A DNA stretch of 64,000 nucleotides from Eubacteriales bacterium (lineage in GTDB: Bacteria; Bacillota; Clostridia; Lachnospirales; Lachnospiraceae): NCBI GenBank assembly GCA_030533235.1, contig JAUNJN010000008.1, positions 1 through 64,000 on the forward strand, written 5' to 3'. Numbering within the stretch: position 1 is the stretch's first letter; each line of letters opens with the position of its first letter. The notes beneath the pieces are model-generated. The model had not been told where the DNA came from, made no database searches, and saw only the letters and a list, made by a program, of their open reading frames with translations. Positions 1-9,600 of the stretch are shown here, one piece after another. A program made the translations under genes and the position numbers.

Positions 1-1
1 G

Positions 2-31
2 ATTAGTGATTTCCATACGCCGGACAGGTGA
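2..31 (+). CDS. 3' tail of a cut-off gene
   Basis: The frame starting at base 2 reads ISDFHTPDR and stops at TGA (29-31). That stop overlaps the ATG (31-33) of the next frame in a TGATG arrangement typical of translationally coupled genes. Only nine codons are inside the window, so the product cannot be named. The evidence for coding is the overlap alone. Confidence 0.3.
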   Translation: MSDFHTPDR

Positions 32-216
32 TGGATTTCAACCCGGATTATTCAAAAGAGAGAAAATTAAATTATCGTTTTCATAATCCAAATTCAGCGG
101 AAGATACCGCAGATTTCTTATGTAAGTTACTGATAGAAGTTAATGCTGATAAGGTTGAGCGTGCTATTGAAGAAGCTGCCAAAGAAGCAGAAATTAAAGA
201 GGTAATTGATGCATAA
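31..216 (+). CDS. Small acidic protein of unknown function, possibly mobile-element cargo
   Basis: A 61-residue frame (ATG at 31) coupled to the preceding stop codon. A GTG at 28 is in frame, but the TGATG overlap favours the ATG. The product is hydrophilic: a basic, aromatic start (residues 4-16, with YSKERKLNYRF), then an Asn/Ser/Ala segment and a probable amphipathic helix rich in Glu and Ala up to the C-terminus. There is no signal peptide or membrane segment. Short proteins of this look are often found beside serine recombinases in clostridial mobile elements, but that is recollection, not something shown here. No function is assigned. Confidence 0.55.
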   Translation: MDFNPDYSKERKLNYRFHNPNSAEDTADFLCKLLIEVNADKVERAIEEAAKEAEIKEVIDA

Positions 217-322
217 TACATACAAAACGCAATTTGGAACTAAAATATGAGATAAAATCTCAAATATGTGTTGTAAAATATAAAAAAGGGATATAATAAA
301 TGTTAAATGGAGGGTAAAAAGT

Positions 323-1546
323 ATGTTGTGTCAATTTACAGTGAAAAATTTTAAAAGTATAAGAGATGAAGTAACCTTTGATATGCAGGCTACTGCTATT
401 TCTGAGCATGAAGATAGAATCATAAAGGATAAGGATGGAGAGTTATATCTGCCGGTGTCTGCAATTTATGGTCCAAACGGTGGTGGTAAGTCAAATGTTT
501 TGGCTGCATTGCATACGTTAGTAGCAAAGATATTGCGCCCATTGTATATAACAGAGGACAATGAAAACAAAGCATTTTTACAGAAGAGAATTGTTATGGA
601 ACCATTTGCTTTTTCTGAATGTAAGAATGAACCAACGGAATTAGAATTATTCTTCCGAACTTCATTGGCAGAATATAGATATATTCTTCACATCAAGCAA
701 GATGTAATAGTATACGAAAGCTTGGATAGAGTGAAGTTTGAAACCGGAAGGCGTTCTGCATTGTTTGAACGAGACAATGATGAAATAACACTAAAGGGTG
801 CATTTTCCCAATTAAAGGTAAGTGATGATTTATCAAATACGCTTACTTTGCTTTCGTATCTGGGAATCACATATAAGAAAAATGAAGTCGTTAAAGATGT
901 GTTGGGATGGTTTGAGTCAGGTATAGATTTCCTCAACTACGGTAATCCGATTCAAGAACTTAGAATGGCTGTTTCATCTTCCAAAGCTATAAAGAAGCTT
1001 ATGCTTCAGATGATTCAGGAAATGGATTTGGACATTGTGGACTTTAGAGTTGAAGAAAAAGAAAATGATATGATAGAGGTATATACAAAGCATTGTGTTG
1101 CCGGTGTCGAAACCGAATTGGATTTGTCGGATGAATCAAGTGGAACACAGAAGATATTTGGTCTGCTTCCGTTTATTGCTGCAAGCTTACTAACCGGAAC
1201 AGCACTTGTAATAGATGAACTTGATGCAAAGATTCATCCGGTGTTGCTTAAACATATCATAATGATGTTTAATGATATGACTATCAATAAGCACAAAGCA
1301 CAGCTTATATTTACATCACACGATTTGTCTACTATGAATAGCGAAGTGTTCCGAAGAGATGAGATTTGGTTTGTAGCAAAGGGAAATGAAGAAAATTCAA
1401 AACTTTATTCTCTTGTAGAATTCAAGAATGAAAAGGGCGAATCTGTCAGAAAAGATGCCAAGTTTGATAAGCAATATCTTGAAGGTAAGTATGGCGCTGA
1501 TCCGTACCTCAGACGAATCATAGATTGGGGGAAGGTAGGTGCCTAA
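323..1546 (+). CDS. RloA-like AAA/SMC-type ATPase (probable defence protein)
   Basis: A 407-residue ATP-binding protein of the AAA_15/AAA_21 (OLD/RloA-like) type. Visible motifs are: an N-terminal 'FTVKNFKSI' start typical of RecF/SMC-like ATPases; Walker A GPNGGGKS at residues 50-57; a signature-like 'LSDESSGTQK' around 270; Walker B 'LVIDELDAKIHP' near 300; and a switch histidine in 'TSHDLSTM'. The C-terminal 'YLEGKYGADPYLRR' resembles the end of RloA proteins, which usually pair with the nuclease-like RloB in restriction-linked abortive-infection loci. GGAGGG lies 7 bases upstream of the ATG. No complete RloB follows; only a 16-codon frame overlaps the stop codon. A role in phage defence is inferred from the family. 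Confidence 0.75.
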   Translation: MLCQFTVKNFKSIRDEVTFDMQATAISEHEDRIIKDKDGELYLPVSAIYGPNGGGKSNVLAALHTLVAKILRPLYITEDNENKAFLQKRIVMEPFAFSECKNEPTELELFFRTSLAEYRYILHIKQDVIVYESLDRVKFETGRRSALFERDNDEITLKGAFSQLKVSDDLSNTLTLLSYLGITYKKNEVVKDVLGWFESGIDFLNYGNPIQELRMAVSSSKAIKKLMLQMIQEMDLDIVDFRVEEKENDMIEVYTKHCVAGVETELDLSDESSGTQKIFGLLPFIAASLLTGTALVIDELDAKIHPVLLKHIIMMFNDMTINKHKAQLIFTSHDLSTMNSEVFRRDEIWFVAKGNEENSKLYSLVEFKNEKGESVRKDAKFDKQYLEGKYGADPYLRRIIDWGKVGA

Positions 1547-1589
1547 AAAGTTGGAATCGGAAAATAGTATGTTAAATCCAAACGTTTAA
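1539..1589 (+). pseudogene. Possible vestige of an rloB start
   Basis: A GTG codon at 1539 overlaps the stop of the RloA-like ATPase and reads VPKKLESENSMLNPNV before TAA at 1587. The overlap is the arrangement expected for an rloA-rloB operon, and a basic 'PKK' opening suits an RloB N-terminus, but only 16 codons survive. It could equally be chance. Nothing resembling the rest of RloB is seen in the 214 bases before the next gene. Confidence 0.2.
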
Positions 1590-1803
1590 TATGTGGTAAA
1601 ATATAACAGAAAAATGAAAACAACAACTGAAAAATGTTGCTGTAATTTGATTTCGTTTTGGGCTACTGCATGGAAAAAAGAAAGGAACTTAAATTGTATG
1701 AATATAATTTGAGTTATTTTTTAAGTTTATGAATATTTTTTGAGTTTCTTGCATATAAGTAAAAAGGATGTTAAAATATGGATTAAGAAATGGAGGAATA
1801 AAA

Positions 1804-3243
1804 ATGACGGCGGACGAATTAATTGGAAAACTTGAAATGATTCAAAAAATGAAGTCAGAAACAAACACCCTTGAACTAAAGAGTGCAGAAAAAGGTTGTC
1901 CACAACATTTGTATGATTCTTTGTCTAGCTTTTCGAATCAGGACGAAGGTGGAATCATCGTTTTCGGAATTGATGAAAAGCAGGATTATAAAGAAGTGGG
2001 GGTTTATGACCCACAGGATATACAAAAGAAGATAAATGAACAGTGTTTACAAATGGAGCCTATTGTTCGTCCATTGTTAACGGTTGTTGAAAAGGGTGGA
2101 ATGTCCTTTGTGTCAGCTGAAATTCCTGGTGTGGATTTGGCGGATAGACCTGTGTTTTATAAAGGCAAAGGTCGTTTGAAGGGTTCATATACGCGAGTGG
2201 GTGATAGTGATGAACCTATGACGGAATATGAGGTCTATAGTTATGAAGCGTATAGAAAGAAGTATCAAGATGATATTCGCGGTGTGAGGCGCGCAACTTT
2301 ATCTTCATTGAATCAAGAAAAATTGGCACTCTATACAGATTTGCTGAAAAAGGGAAAACCTAATTTGGCTAATCTGGATGATGAAAGTATTTATGAACTG
2401 ATGAGTGTTACAAGAAATAATGAAACGACATTGAGTGCAACAATGATTTTTAGTCCATATCCACAGGCATATTTTCCTCAGTTGTGTATTACTGCAATCG
2501 CTGTACCGGGAACAGAGATAGGGAATCTTGGAGATTCAGGAGAACGTTTTTTGGACAATCAGCGAATTGAAGGCAGTATTCCGGAGATGCTTGAAGAAGC
2601 AATTCGATTTGTAAAAAAGAATATGAAAAATAAGACGATTATTAATCCGGTAACAGGGGAGCGTGAGGATAGGACAGATTATCCTATTACTGCGGTTAGA
2701 GAGGCAATTATCAATGCGCTTGTTCATCGTGATTATAGTGTTCATACAGAAGGTATGCCAATACAAATTATTATGTATGAAGATAGGATGGAGATAAGAA
2801 ATCCGGGAGGTATATACGGAAGAATTAAAGTTGACCAGTTGGGGAAAATGCAGCCGGATACGAGAAATCCTGTTTTGGCGTTAGCATTAGAAACATTGCG
2901 TGTTACAGAAAATAGATATTCCGGGATACCGACAATTCGTAGAGAAATGGAAAAATTTCATCTTAAGGAACCGAAGTTCGCAGATGAGAGAGGCTGTTTT
3001 ACAGTGACATTTTATAAGTCTAGTAATATCAGTAAGGTGGAACCAGAATTGAAAGTGTCTGATGATCTTTTGGTATTCTGTAGAACACCACGAACAAGGC
3101 AAGAGATATGTGAATATTTAGGTTTATCATCTATTACTTATGCTATACAGACACATGTAATGCCCTTGGTGGAAAGTGGAAAGATTAAAATGACGAATCC
3201 TGAGAAACCGAAGAGTCCAAAACAGCTATTTTATAGTGAGTAA
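1804..3243 (+). CDS. AlbA_2 / Schlafen-like ATP-binding protein (COG2865 type)
   Basis: A 479-residue protein. The start at ATG 1804 is chosen over an in-frame ATG at 1768 because GGAGG sits 7 bases upstream. The N-terminal third carries an AlbA_2 nucleic-acid-binding domain ('ETNTLELKSA', then 'LYDSLSSFSNQDEGGIIVFGID'). The middle has a GHKL-like ATPase block: 'TAVREAIINALVHRDYS', with the N and H of the ATP site, followed by 'MEIRNPGGIYG'. The C-terminal 80 residues look like a winged helix. Proteins of this layout are annotated as putative transcriptional regulators or RecG-like, and occur often in defence and mobile islands. The exact role is unknown. It sits alone next to the RloA-like gene and ends at a hairpin terminator. 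Confidence 0.75.
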   Translation: MTADELIGKLEMIQKMKSETNTLELKSAEKGCPQHLYDSLSSFSNQDEGGIIVFGIDEKQDYKEVGVYDPQDIQKKINEQCLQMEPIVRPLLTVVEKGGMSFVSAEIPGVDLADRPVFYKGKGRLKGSYTRVGDSDEPMTEYEVYSYEAYRKKYQDDIRGVRRATLSSLNQEKLALYTDLLKKGKPNLANLDDESIYELMSVTRNNETTLSATMIFSPYPQAYFPQLCITAIAVPGTEIGNLGDSGERFLDNQRIEGSIPEMLEEAIRFVKKNMKNKTIINPVTGEREDRTDYPITAVREAIINALVHRDYSVHTEGMPIQIIMYEDRMEIRNPGGIYGRIKVDQLGKMQPDTRNPVLALALETLRVTENRYSGIPTIRREMEKFHLKEPKFADERGCFTVTFYKSSNISKVEPELKVSDDLLVFCRTPRTRQEICEYLGLSSITYAIQTHVMPLVESGKIKMTNPEKPKSPKQLFYSE

Positions 3244-3269
3244 ATAAGGATATGGCACACTGAAAAAAC

Positions 3270-3308
3270 AAGATGATATATAATTGAATGATATCATCTT
3301 TTTTTTAT
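3270..3308 (+). terminator. Rho-independent terminator
   Basis: AAGATGATAT (3270-3279) pairs perfectly with ATATCATCTT (3291-3300) across an 11-base loop and is followed by a run of T. It ends the Schlafen-like gene. The A-rich bases before it would let it work on the other strand too. Confidence 0.85.
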
Positions 3309-3379
3309 TAGTATGATGGTCGTAACAGAACACAAAGAACAGATAAATTATTTTCCGGTGCTATGGAAGTCTTATCCCG

Positions 3380-3387
3380 CATACACT
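3380..3387 (+). promoter_or_regulatory. Possible sigma-E-type -10 element of spoIIID
   Basis: CATACACT matches the sporulation sigma-E -10 consensus CATACAHT and lies 30 bases before the spoIIID start. In Bacillus subtilis spoIIID is sigma-E dependent. No good -35 element is visible at the right distance, so the call is weak. Confidence 0.3.
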
Positions 3388-3417
3388 GTACAAACAAGCT
3401 ATAAGAGGTTTGTACAG

Positions 3418-3681
3418 GTGAGAGATTATATCGAACAACGCGCGCTTGAAATAGGAAATTATATCATCGAGGCGGGCGCAACCGTGCGGCAGGCTGCGAA
3501 AAAGTTTGGGATTTCTAAGTCAACCGTACATAAAGACCTAACCGACCGGTTAATGGAGATTGATTCCATGCTGGCAGGGCAGGCGAGGGCCGTTTTGGAC
3601 GTAAATAAATCGGAACGACACATAAGAGGCGGACTTGCCACGCGCGAAAAGTATCGAAACCGGACAGATACCAATTTATGA
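3418..3681 (+). CDS. spoIIID: Sporulation transcription factor SpoIIID
   Basis: An 87-residue DNA-binding protein that controls mother-cell genes during sporulation. The core 'RDYIEQRALEIGNYIIEAG' followed by 'TVRQAAKKFGISKSTVHKDL' is the SpoIIID helix-turn-helix, and 'KSERHIRGGLATREKY' is its basic C-terminal helix. The frame is open back to 3313, but the family begins at 'VRDYI'. I therefore start at GTG 3418, which has AGAGG (3404-3408) nine bases upstream; the length then matches the roughly 90-residue family. It stands alone between two unrelated units. Its presence says the organism has at least part of the sporulation programme. Confidence 0.9.
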   Translation: MRDYIEQRALEIGNYIIEAGATVRQAAKKFGISKSTVHKDLTDRLMEIDSMLAGQARAVLDVNKSERHIRGGLATREKYRNRTDTNL

Positions 3682-3689
3682 ATATCGTT

Positions 3690-3751
3690 GCACAGAACGT
3701 AATTTCGTATTATAATCATAACGACTGTAGCCATCGATAGGCACAGAACGT
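3690..3751 (+). repeat. Direct repeat GCACAGAACGT, two copies
   Basis: GCACAGAACGT occurs at 3690-3700 and 3741-3751, 51 bases apart, in the gap between spoIIID and the yhaO-like gene. Each copy is preceded by ATCG within ten bases. It could be a binding site pair for the yhaO-yhaN transcription unit or a small duplication. Confidence 0.45.
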
Positions 3752-3770
3752 CACGTTAAAGAGGAATGCT

Positions 3771-4838
3771 ATGAAATTTATACATATTGCCGATGTACAT
3801 CTCGGTGTACAGCCGGACAGAGGAAGAATATGGAGTAACGAACGAGCTACTGAAATTGAGGAAAGCTTTCGGGATATTGTGCGCATTTGTGAGCGTGAGG
3901 CAGTGGATTTGCTTCTGATTGCAGGAGATTTGTTTCATGCGCCGCCGACCGTGCAGCAGTTAAAGAGCCTGGATTATCAGCTACGTACGTTACCGTTTAC
4001 AAAAACCGTTATTATTGCGGGAAATCATGATTATATGGAGGAAAACTCCAATTGGGAAACCTTTGAGTTTCAGTCCGATACAATTGTGTTGCCACGGGAT
4101 CGTGCGACCAATGCATACATTAAGGAATTAAATGTATGTGTGACGGGATACAGTTATGGGAAAAAGGAATATACCGAGCGTATACTGGAGCGACTTCGTC
4201 CGGGACGTGAGGGGGCTTATAATATTTTACTTGGTCATGGTGGCGATAAGCAGCATATGCCGTTTTCAAAGGAAAAGCTCGCTAGACTCGGCTTTGATTA
4301 CATTGCGCTCGGGCATATCCACAAGCCGGCTCATATTTTGAAAAACCGTATGGCTTTTTCCGGATCGCTGGAGCCGATTGACTATACGGAAACCGGTCGA
4401 CGCGGCTATATTATGGGTGAAGTCGATGCAGATCATAACACGCAAATCAAATGGATTCCGCACAATGTAAGAAGCTATATCAATCTGGCACTTACGTTGT
4501 CGCCGGAGTACAGCAATGCGGAGATTTCGGATATTGTGGAAAACCGGATTCAGGAGCTTGGTAAGGAGCATATTTACCGGATACTTCTCAAGGGATGCGT
4601 TGATCACAATTTACAGATCAATTTGAGCGGTCTTACCAAACGATATAATATTAATGAGATCATAAATCATACGCAGGCTGATTATGACATGGAAGAGTTG
4701 CTTGCAGACAACGAAAATAACCTTCTGGGCAGATTTATCCGCACACTTACGGATGAGGAGAGCACAGAGGACGAAAATATCAGGAGTAAGGCACTTCGGT
4801 ATGGAATCGAAGCGTTACTTGCCGCCGGAGACAGATAA
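3771..4838 (+). CDS. yhaO: YhaO/SbcD-like DNA repair metallophosphoesterase
   Basis: A 355-residue calcineurin-like phosphoesterase, the Mre11/SbcD-type nuclease partner of the ATPase encoded next. The five metal-binding motifs are visible: 'IADVHLG' (D8, H10), 'IAGDLFH', 'AGNHDY', 'LLGHGG' and 'ALGHIHKP'. Length agrees with YhaO of Bacillus rather than E. coli SbcD. AGAGG precedes the ATG. The next gene starts on the base after its stop codon, so the two proteins are surely made together as a DNA-end processing complex. Confidence 0.85.
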   Translation: MKFIHIADVHLGVQPDRGRIWSNERATEIEESFRDIVRICEREAVDLLLIAGDLFHAPPTVQQLKSLDYQLRTLPFTKTVIIAGNHDYMEENSNWETFEFQSDTIVLPRDRATNAYIKELNVCVTGYSYGKKEYTERILERLRPGREGAYNILLGHGGDKQHMPFSKEKLARLGFDYIALGHIHKPAHILKNRMAFSGSLEPIDYTETGRRGYIMGEVDADHNTQIKWIPHNVRSYINLALTLSPEYSNAEISDIVENRIQELGKEHIYRILLKGCVDHNLQINLSGLTKRYNINEIINHTQADYDMEELLADNENNLLGRFIRTLTDEESTEDENIRSKALRYGIEALLAAGDR

Positions 4839-6650
4839 ATGTATTTAAATAAGCTATTATTAAAGGATTTTGGAAAATTTCATAATAAGGAGATTTCTCT
4901 CAAAGCAGGGCTTAATTTGGTGTATGGAGAGAACGAGGCGGGAAAAACAACAGTCAAGGAATTTATTGTCGGAATGCTGTATGGAATTGATAAGGCACGT
5001 GGAATTGCCGCGCGCTTTGATACGTATGAGCTGCATAAACCGTTTTACAATAGCGGATATGCGGGAAAGGCTTATGTGCATTATCAAGGGAAAAATTATT
5101 TGATTGAACGCAGCTTTCTGCGACATAATCGCAAACTTTCCGTGATGGATATTCAGTCCGGAAGGGAGCTTCCGGTTAAAACACAGAATACGTTGCATGG
5201 GACGATGTTTGACCTGGATAAAAATACATATGTCAACACACTGTGTATTGGGGAGCATGGCGCAGCACCGGGCAAGGAACTCGCACACAAGATGGATAAT
5301 TACCTCGCCAATATGACAACGACAGGTTCTGCGGATATTGATAAGACCGCGGCAATCGAGTATTTAAAAGATCTTGGCAGACAGTATGATGCAAGGGATA
5401 TCAATCGGAAGATGGATGATATCAGTGAGGAATTAGAACAGTTTGCAGATGTGGATGAACAGCTTGCGAAGATTCGCGATGAAATCCATGAGGTGGAGGA
5501 AGAGTTTGCGATTGAGACAGCACGTCGCAAACGCGAGGCAAGAAAGCTCATTGATACCTCTGCGCAAAATGCGGATGCAGACGAAGATGAGGATGAAAAG
5601 GTCTCTTCCAAGCAGACGGAAGGACATGAACAGGGGTCGGATAAAAAAGAGCAGAGCGAAAAAATTATTTCAGAAGCAATGGATGATTTCGACGATGAAA
5701 AGGAACGCAGAAGAAGTGAATTGCGTGAACGCATTTTCCTCAATGCGGATTTGCTTGAGGATTTTGAGCCGAAGAAAAAGCTTACGGATCGGCTGTGGTT
5801 TATATGTCTCGTCGGACTATTTGTAATCGGTGTTATTGCACTGATGGTAAATATTTTACCGTTTGATTCCGGTGTACGTCAGCTGTTTATTGTGTGTACA
5901 ACCCTGTTTGTCATTGTTACAATTGTGGAAGGACTGTATTCCAAGGGAACCTTTGAGGATGATGTGAATACTCCGACCGAAGACGAGTTCCGGGAGATGA
6001 TCTATCAGCTCGAGCGTAAGACCGAAAGTCACGAAGAGGTTGAAATTGATATGTCCTTCGCGAAGTCCTTTATGGATAAAAAGGTCGATTTGCAGGCGGC
6101 TGAGAAGGTGCTGATGGAGAAGCAGGCGCGCAGAGAAGAGTTAAATGTGCAATATGCACATTATAACAGACAGCTCGTTGAAATGGAACGCGAGCTGCAT
6201 GCGATTCATCTTGCAATCAATACAATTAATGATATGTCGTCCGAGATTCACAACGACCTGGGATTTTTGATTAACAATAATATATCCGATATTGTATCGA
6301 AAATCACGGACGGAAAATATACCGATGTTTATTTGGACGAGAATCTTCATGTGATGGTGCGGGATAACGAGAATTTTGTCGGGATTGAATACTTAAGTGC
6401 AGGTACGATTGAACAGATTTATCTGGCTGTTCGTTTGTCGGTAGCACGACTGTTATGTCGTGACAGGATGCCGCTTATTATTGATGATATTTTTACGAAT
6501 TATGATGAGAGGCGGCTTAAAAATACACTTGACTGTCTAAAGACGATTGATACGGAACAGATTGTACTTCTTACATCCAACCCGCATATCGGAGATATGT
6601 TAGATGACCTTGATATGGATTACAATTATGTGGAGCTATCCAATGCATAG
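4839..6650 (+). CDS. YhaN/SbcC-like ATPase with membrane segments
   Basis: A 603-residue SMC-like ATPase partnering the preceding nuclease. Walker A GENEAGKT is at residues 30-37. A long, highly charged coiled coil (about 180-290) follows. Two hydrophobic segments ('LWFICLVGLFVIGVIALMV' and 'LFIVCTTLFVIVTIVEGLY', about 325-370) interrupt it. The ABC-type signature 'YLSAGTIEQIYLAVRL' and Walker B 'MPLIIDDIF' lie near the C-terminus. Bacillus YhaN is well over 900 residues, so this is a short version with a reduced coiled coil. The membrane segments suggest the complex sits at the membrane. It starts directly after yhaO and ends at a strong terminator. Confidence 0.85.
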   Translation: MYLNKLLLKDFGKFHNKEISLKAGLNLVYGENEAGKTTVKEFIVGMLYGIDKARGIAARFDTYELHKPFYNSGYAGKAYVHYQGKNYLIERSFLRHNRKLSVMDIQSGRELPVKTQNTLHGTMFDLDKNTYVNTLCIGEHGAAPGKELAHKMDNYLANMTTTGSADIDKTAAIEYLKDLGRQYDARDINRKMDDISEELEQFADVDEQLAKIRDEIHEVEEEFAIETARRKREARKLIDTSAQNADADEDEDEKVSSKQTEGHEQGSDKKEQSEKIISEAMDDFDDEKERRRSELRERIFLNADLLEDFEPKKKLTDRLWFICLVGLFVIGVIALMVNILPFDSGVRQLFIVCTTLFVIVTIVEGLYSKGTFEDDVNTPTEDEFREMIYQLERKTESHEEVEIDMSFAKSFMDKKVDLQAAEKVLMEKQARREELNVQYAHYNRQLVEMERELHAIHLAINTINDMSSEIHNDLGFLINNNISDIVSKITDGKYTDVYLDENLHVMVRDNENFVGIEYLSAGTIEQIYLAVRLSVARLLCRDRMPLIIDDIFTNYDERRLKNTLDCLKTIDTEQIVLLTSNPHIGDMLDDLDMDYNYVELSNA

Positions 6651-9600
6651 AAAATTTAAAAGCCCACCCTTTCGTATATGCGAAGGGGTGGGCTTTTAAA
6701 TTATATAACCGACGGTGCAGTGTGCTTACTGCTCTAAACGAATCGGACGATAGTTATCTGTGATAGTGCCGTTTTCCTTGTACTCCTGAATACGTGCCTG
6801 AATACGCTCTGACTGGTCAACAAGCTTGCTGATGGATACATCATGATTTAAATGATCAATCAAGGTTGCGATGTATTTGCTCATATCTGCAGAACCATAC
6901 CAAGGACGCTCAAAGAGCTCCGGCATCTGATAGGTTAAGTTTGTTGTGATAACCTTTTCAATAATACCTTCTTCATATGCCTGATCGAAAATCTCGAGAC
7001 CGGCAGTAAACAAACCGAAGGTAGCAAGGGCGTATACACGACGTGCCTTATGCTCCTTTAGCTTTCTTGCAACATCCAACATACTCTCACCGGATGCAAT
7101 CATGTCATCAACAATAATTACATCCTTGCCCTCCACGGAATCGCCGAGAAATTCATGTGCGACAATCGGGTTCTTACCGTTTACGATTGTAGAGTAGTCT
7201 CTGCGTTTGTAAAACATACCGACATCGACACCAAAGTGGTTTGCAAAATAAATCGCTCTGTGCATAGCACCTTCGTCCGGACTGATAACCATCAGGTGAT
7301 CCTTGTCAAGCTCAAGATCCGGTGTTGTGCGAAGCAAAGTCTTGATAAACTGATACGTTGGCATAATATTTTCAAAGCCATCCAAAGGAATTGCATTTTG
7401 AACACGTGGGTCGTGTGCGTCAAACGTGATGATATAGTCAACACCCATGGAAATAAGTTCTTTTAAAGCGATGGCACAGTCCAGAGACTCGCGACCGCTT
7501 CTTTTATGCTGACGGCTCTCATATAAAAACGGCATGATAACCGTAATGCGCTTGGATTTACCACCGATTGCGGCAATGACACGCTTTAAATCCGAAAAAT
7601 GGTCATCCGGAGACATCATATTTGGATGTCCGCATACATTGTAGGTAATGCTGTGGTTCATAACATCTACCAACAGGTATAAATCCGTACCGCGAACAGA
7701 CTCAGATAAGGTACCCTTTGCCTCTCCGGAACCAAAACGTGGGCAGGAAGATTTTACGATATAGGAATCCTTTTCGTAGCCGCTGAAGGTGATATTATCT
7801 TTATGCTCATGCTGGCGTTCTGCTCTCCAACGGGCGATATAGCTGTCCACTTTTTCTCCTAATGGTTTGCAGCTCTGTAATGGGATAATACCGAGCTTTC
7901 CAACAGGTACACTGATAAGATGACTTGAATCTGGCATGATTTTTCCTCCGTAGTGTTTAAGTAATTGCATGAATTGCTTTTTTTCTTTTTTGATACCTTA
8001 TATTATCACCGTATATGTTGAATACGATGTAATTATCTATAATTCTTGACATGATGCGCTCTGAATATCGATCCCGCAGCTGTTTCATCGAAAGATTCGT
8101 CGAAATTAAGGTGGAGCGCTTTGTAAGGTTTCGCTTATTTACAATTTCAAATAACTGGGAAGCCACAAAATTGTTTGTAAGCTCTGTGCCGAGATCGTCA
8201 ATAATCAACAACTCGGTATTATATATGTATTTGTATAAATCTTCAAGGTCTGTTTTACGATTTAGCAAATATTCCGCAAGAATTGATTCAAATAAGTCGT
8301 TTGCGGACAAATAGAAAACGGAATGGCCGTCGTCTAACAGTTCTTTTGCAATGCAGTTCGTAAGAAATGTTTTGCCAAGTCCGGTTTCACCATATATGAG
8401 GATGTTCCCTGCAAAGCAGTCCTCCTTTTTAAAACAATTGATAAACTCTCCGGAGCGTTTTACGATTTGCATCATATTGTCATAAGGTGAATAGGACATT
8501 CCGGAGGGAATTTCCTTACTATAGTATTCGAAGGAAAATGTATTAAAATTCTCCTGTGCAAGAACATTTTTTAAATTGGATTGTAAATAAAGCGAATCAA
8601 TAATGCGCGTGAGAAAACATCGGCAACGGGAACCGTCAATAAAACCGGTATCCTTGCAGACCTTACACTGATAGATTGTGTCAAGATAGTCCGCGGCATA
8701 TCCGGTAGATACGAGTAAAGACTTCTTACGTTTTGAACGGATGCGGCATGCTTCCTGCAATTGGTTCGCCTCCGCAATCGAAGCGTCGTCTTTTGCGATG
8801 CGGAGTTTTGCTGCCTGAAGATATGCAAGCTTGTTTTCCCGGTCGAGAGATTCGATTTCAGGGATTTTTTCATATACTTCCTCTGTACGCTCTTGAAGAC
8901 GCCGCTTGTTTTCAAGCCGCGTCTTTTCATATTCATGCAAGATGTCTTCGATGCGAAGTTCATTTCCAATCATGATTGGTATTGATTCCTTTCAAATGAT
9001 AGTAGGCAGGTGTCATTATAACCGGATCAGCTTGTGAGTTTACCCATGGTTGATTTCGGTAAGCAACAGCTGTTCCATTTCATCCAACTGATCATCAAGC
9101 TTTGTCTGCTTGAAGTCATTTACGCCGCCTGCGGTTCGTACGGCTGTACGGGCAGTGCGTTTTGAAGCGGAAAAGAATTCCTTGTCAACGCGTTCGATAT
9201 CCGCAAAGGTTTTCACACCCTTTTTATGCCAGTTTTCCAAAATTCCGTTGATGTATGCAAAGTTAACGGAGTTTGGCTTCTGGGCGATTCCGCGCATACA
9301 TGCTTCTTCAATGATTTCCACGGAGAAACCAAAATCCTTGCTCCAGGTTGTGATGTATGCGTTTTCAATCGTGGTAGGCATTGAACGACGAATACCGAGT
9401 GCCTTGAAAACTGTCTTGGCAATCCCTGCTGTCATGCTGTGCTGCTCCTTGGCCTGTTGCTTGGTTTTGATACCATCCTTATACCAGGCAATCGCAACCG
9501 TTTCCATGTAGCGGCAGTTCTTTTTACCCATCATAACACAGTATTCAATCAGATACTCGAATAAATCAATGTCGAAATCCAACGTATCATATATGTACAG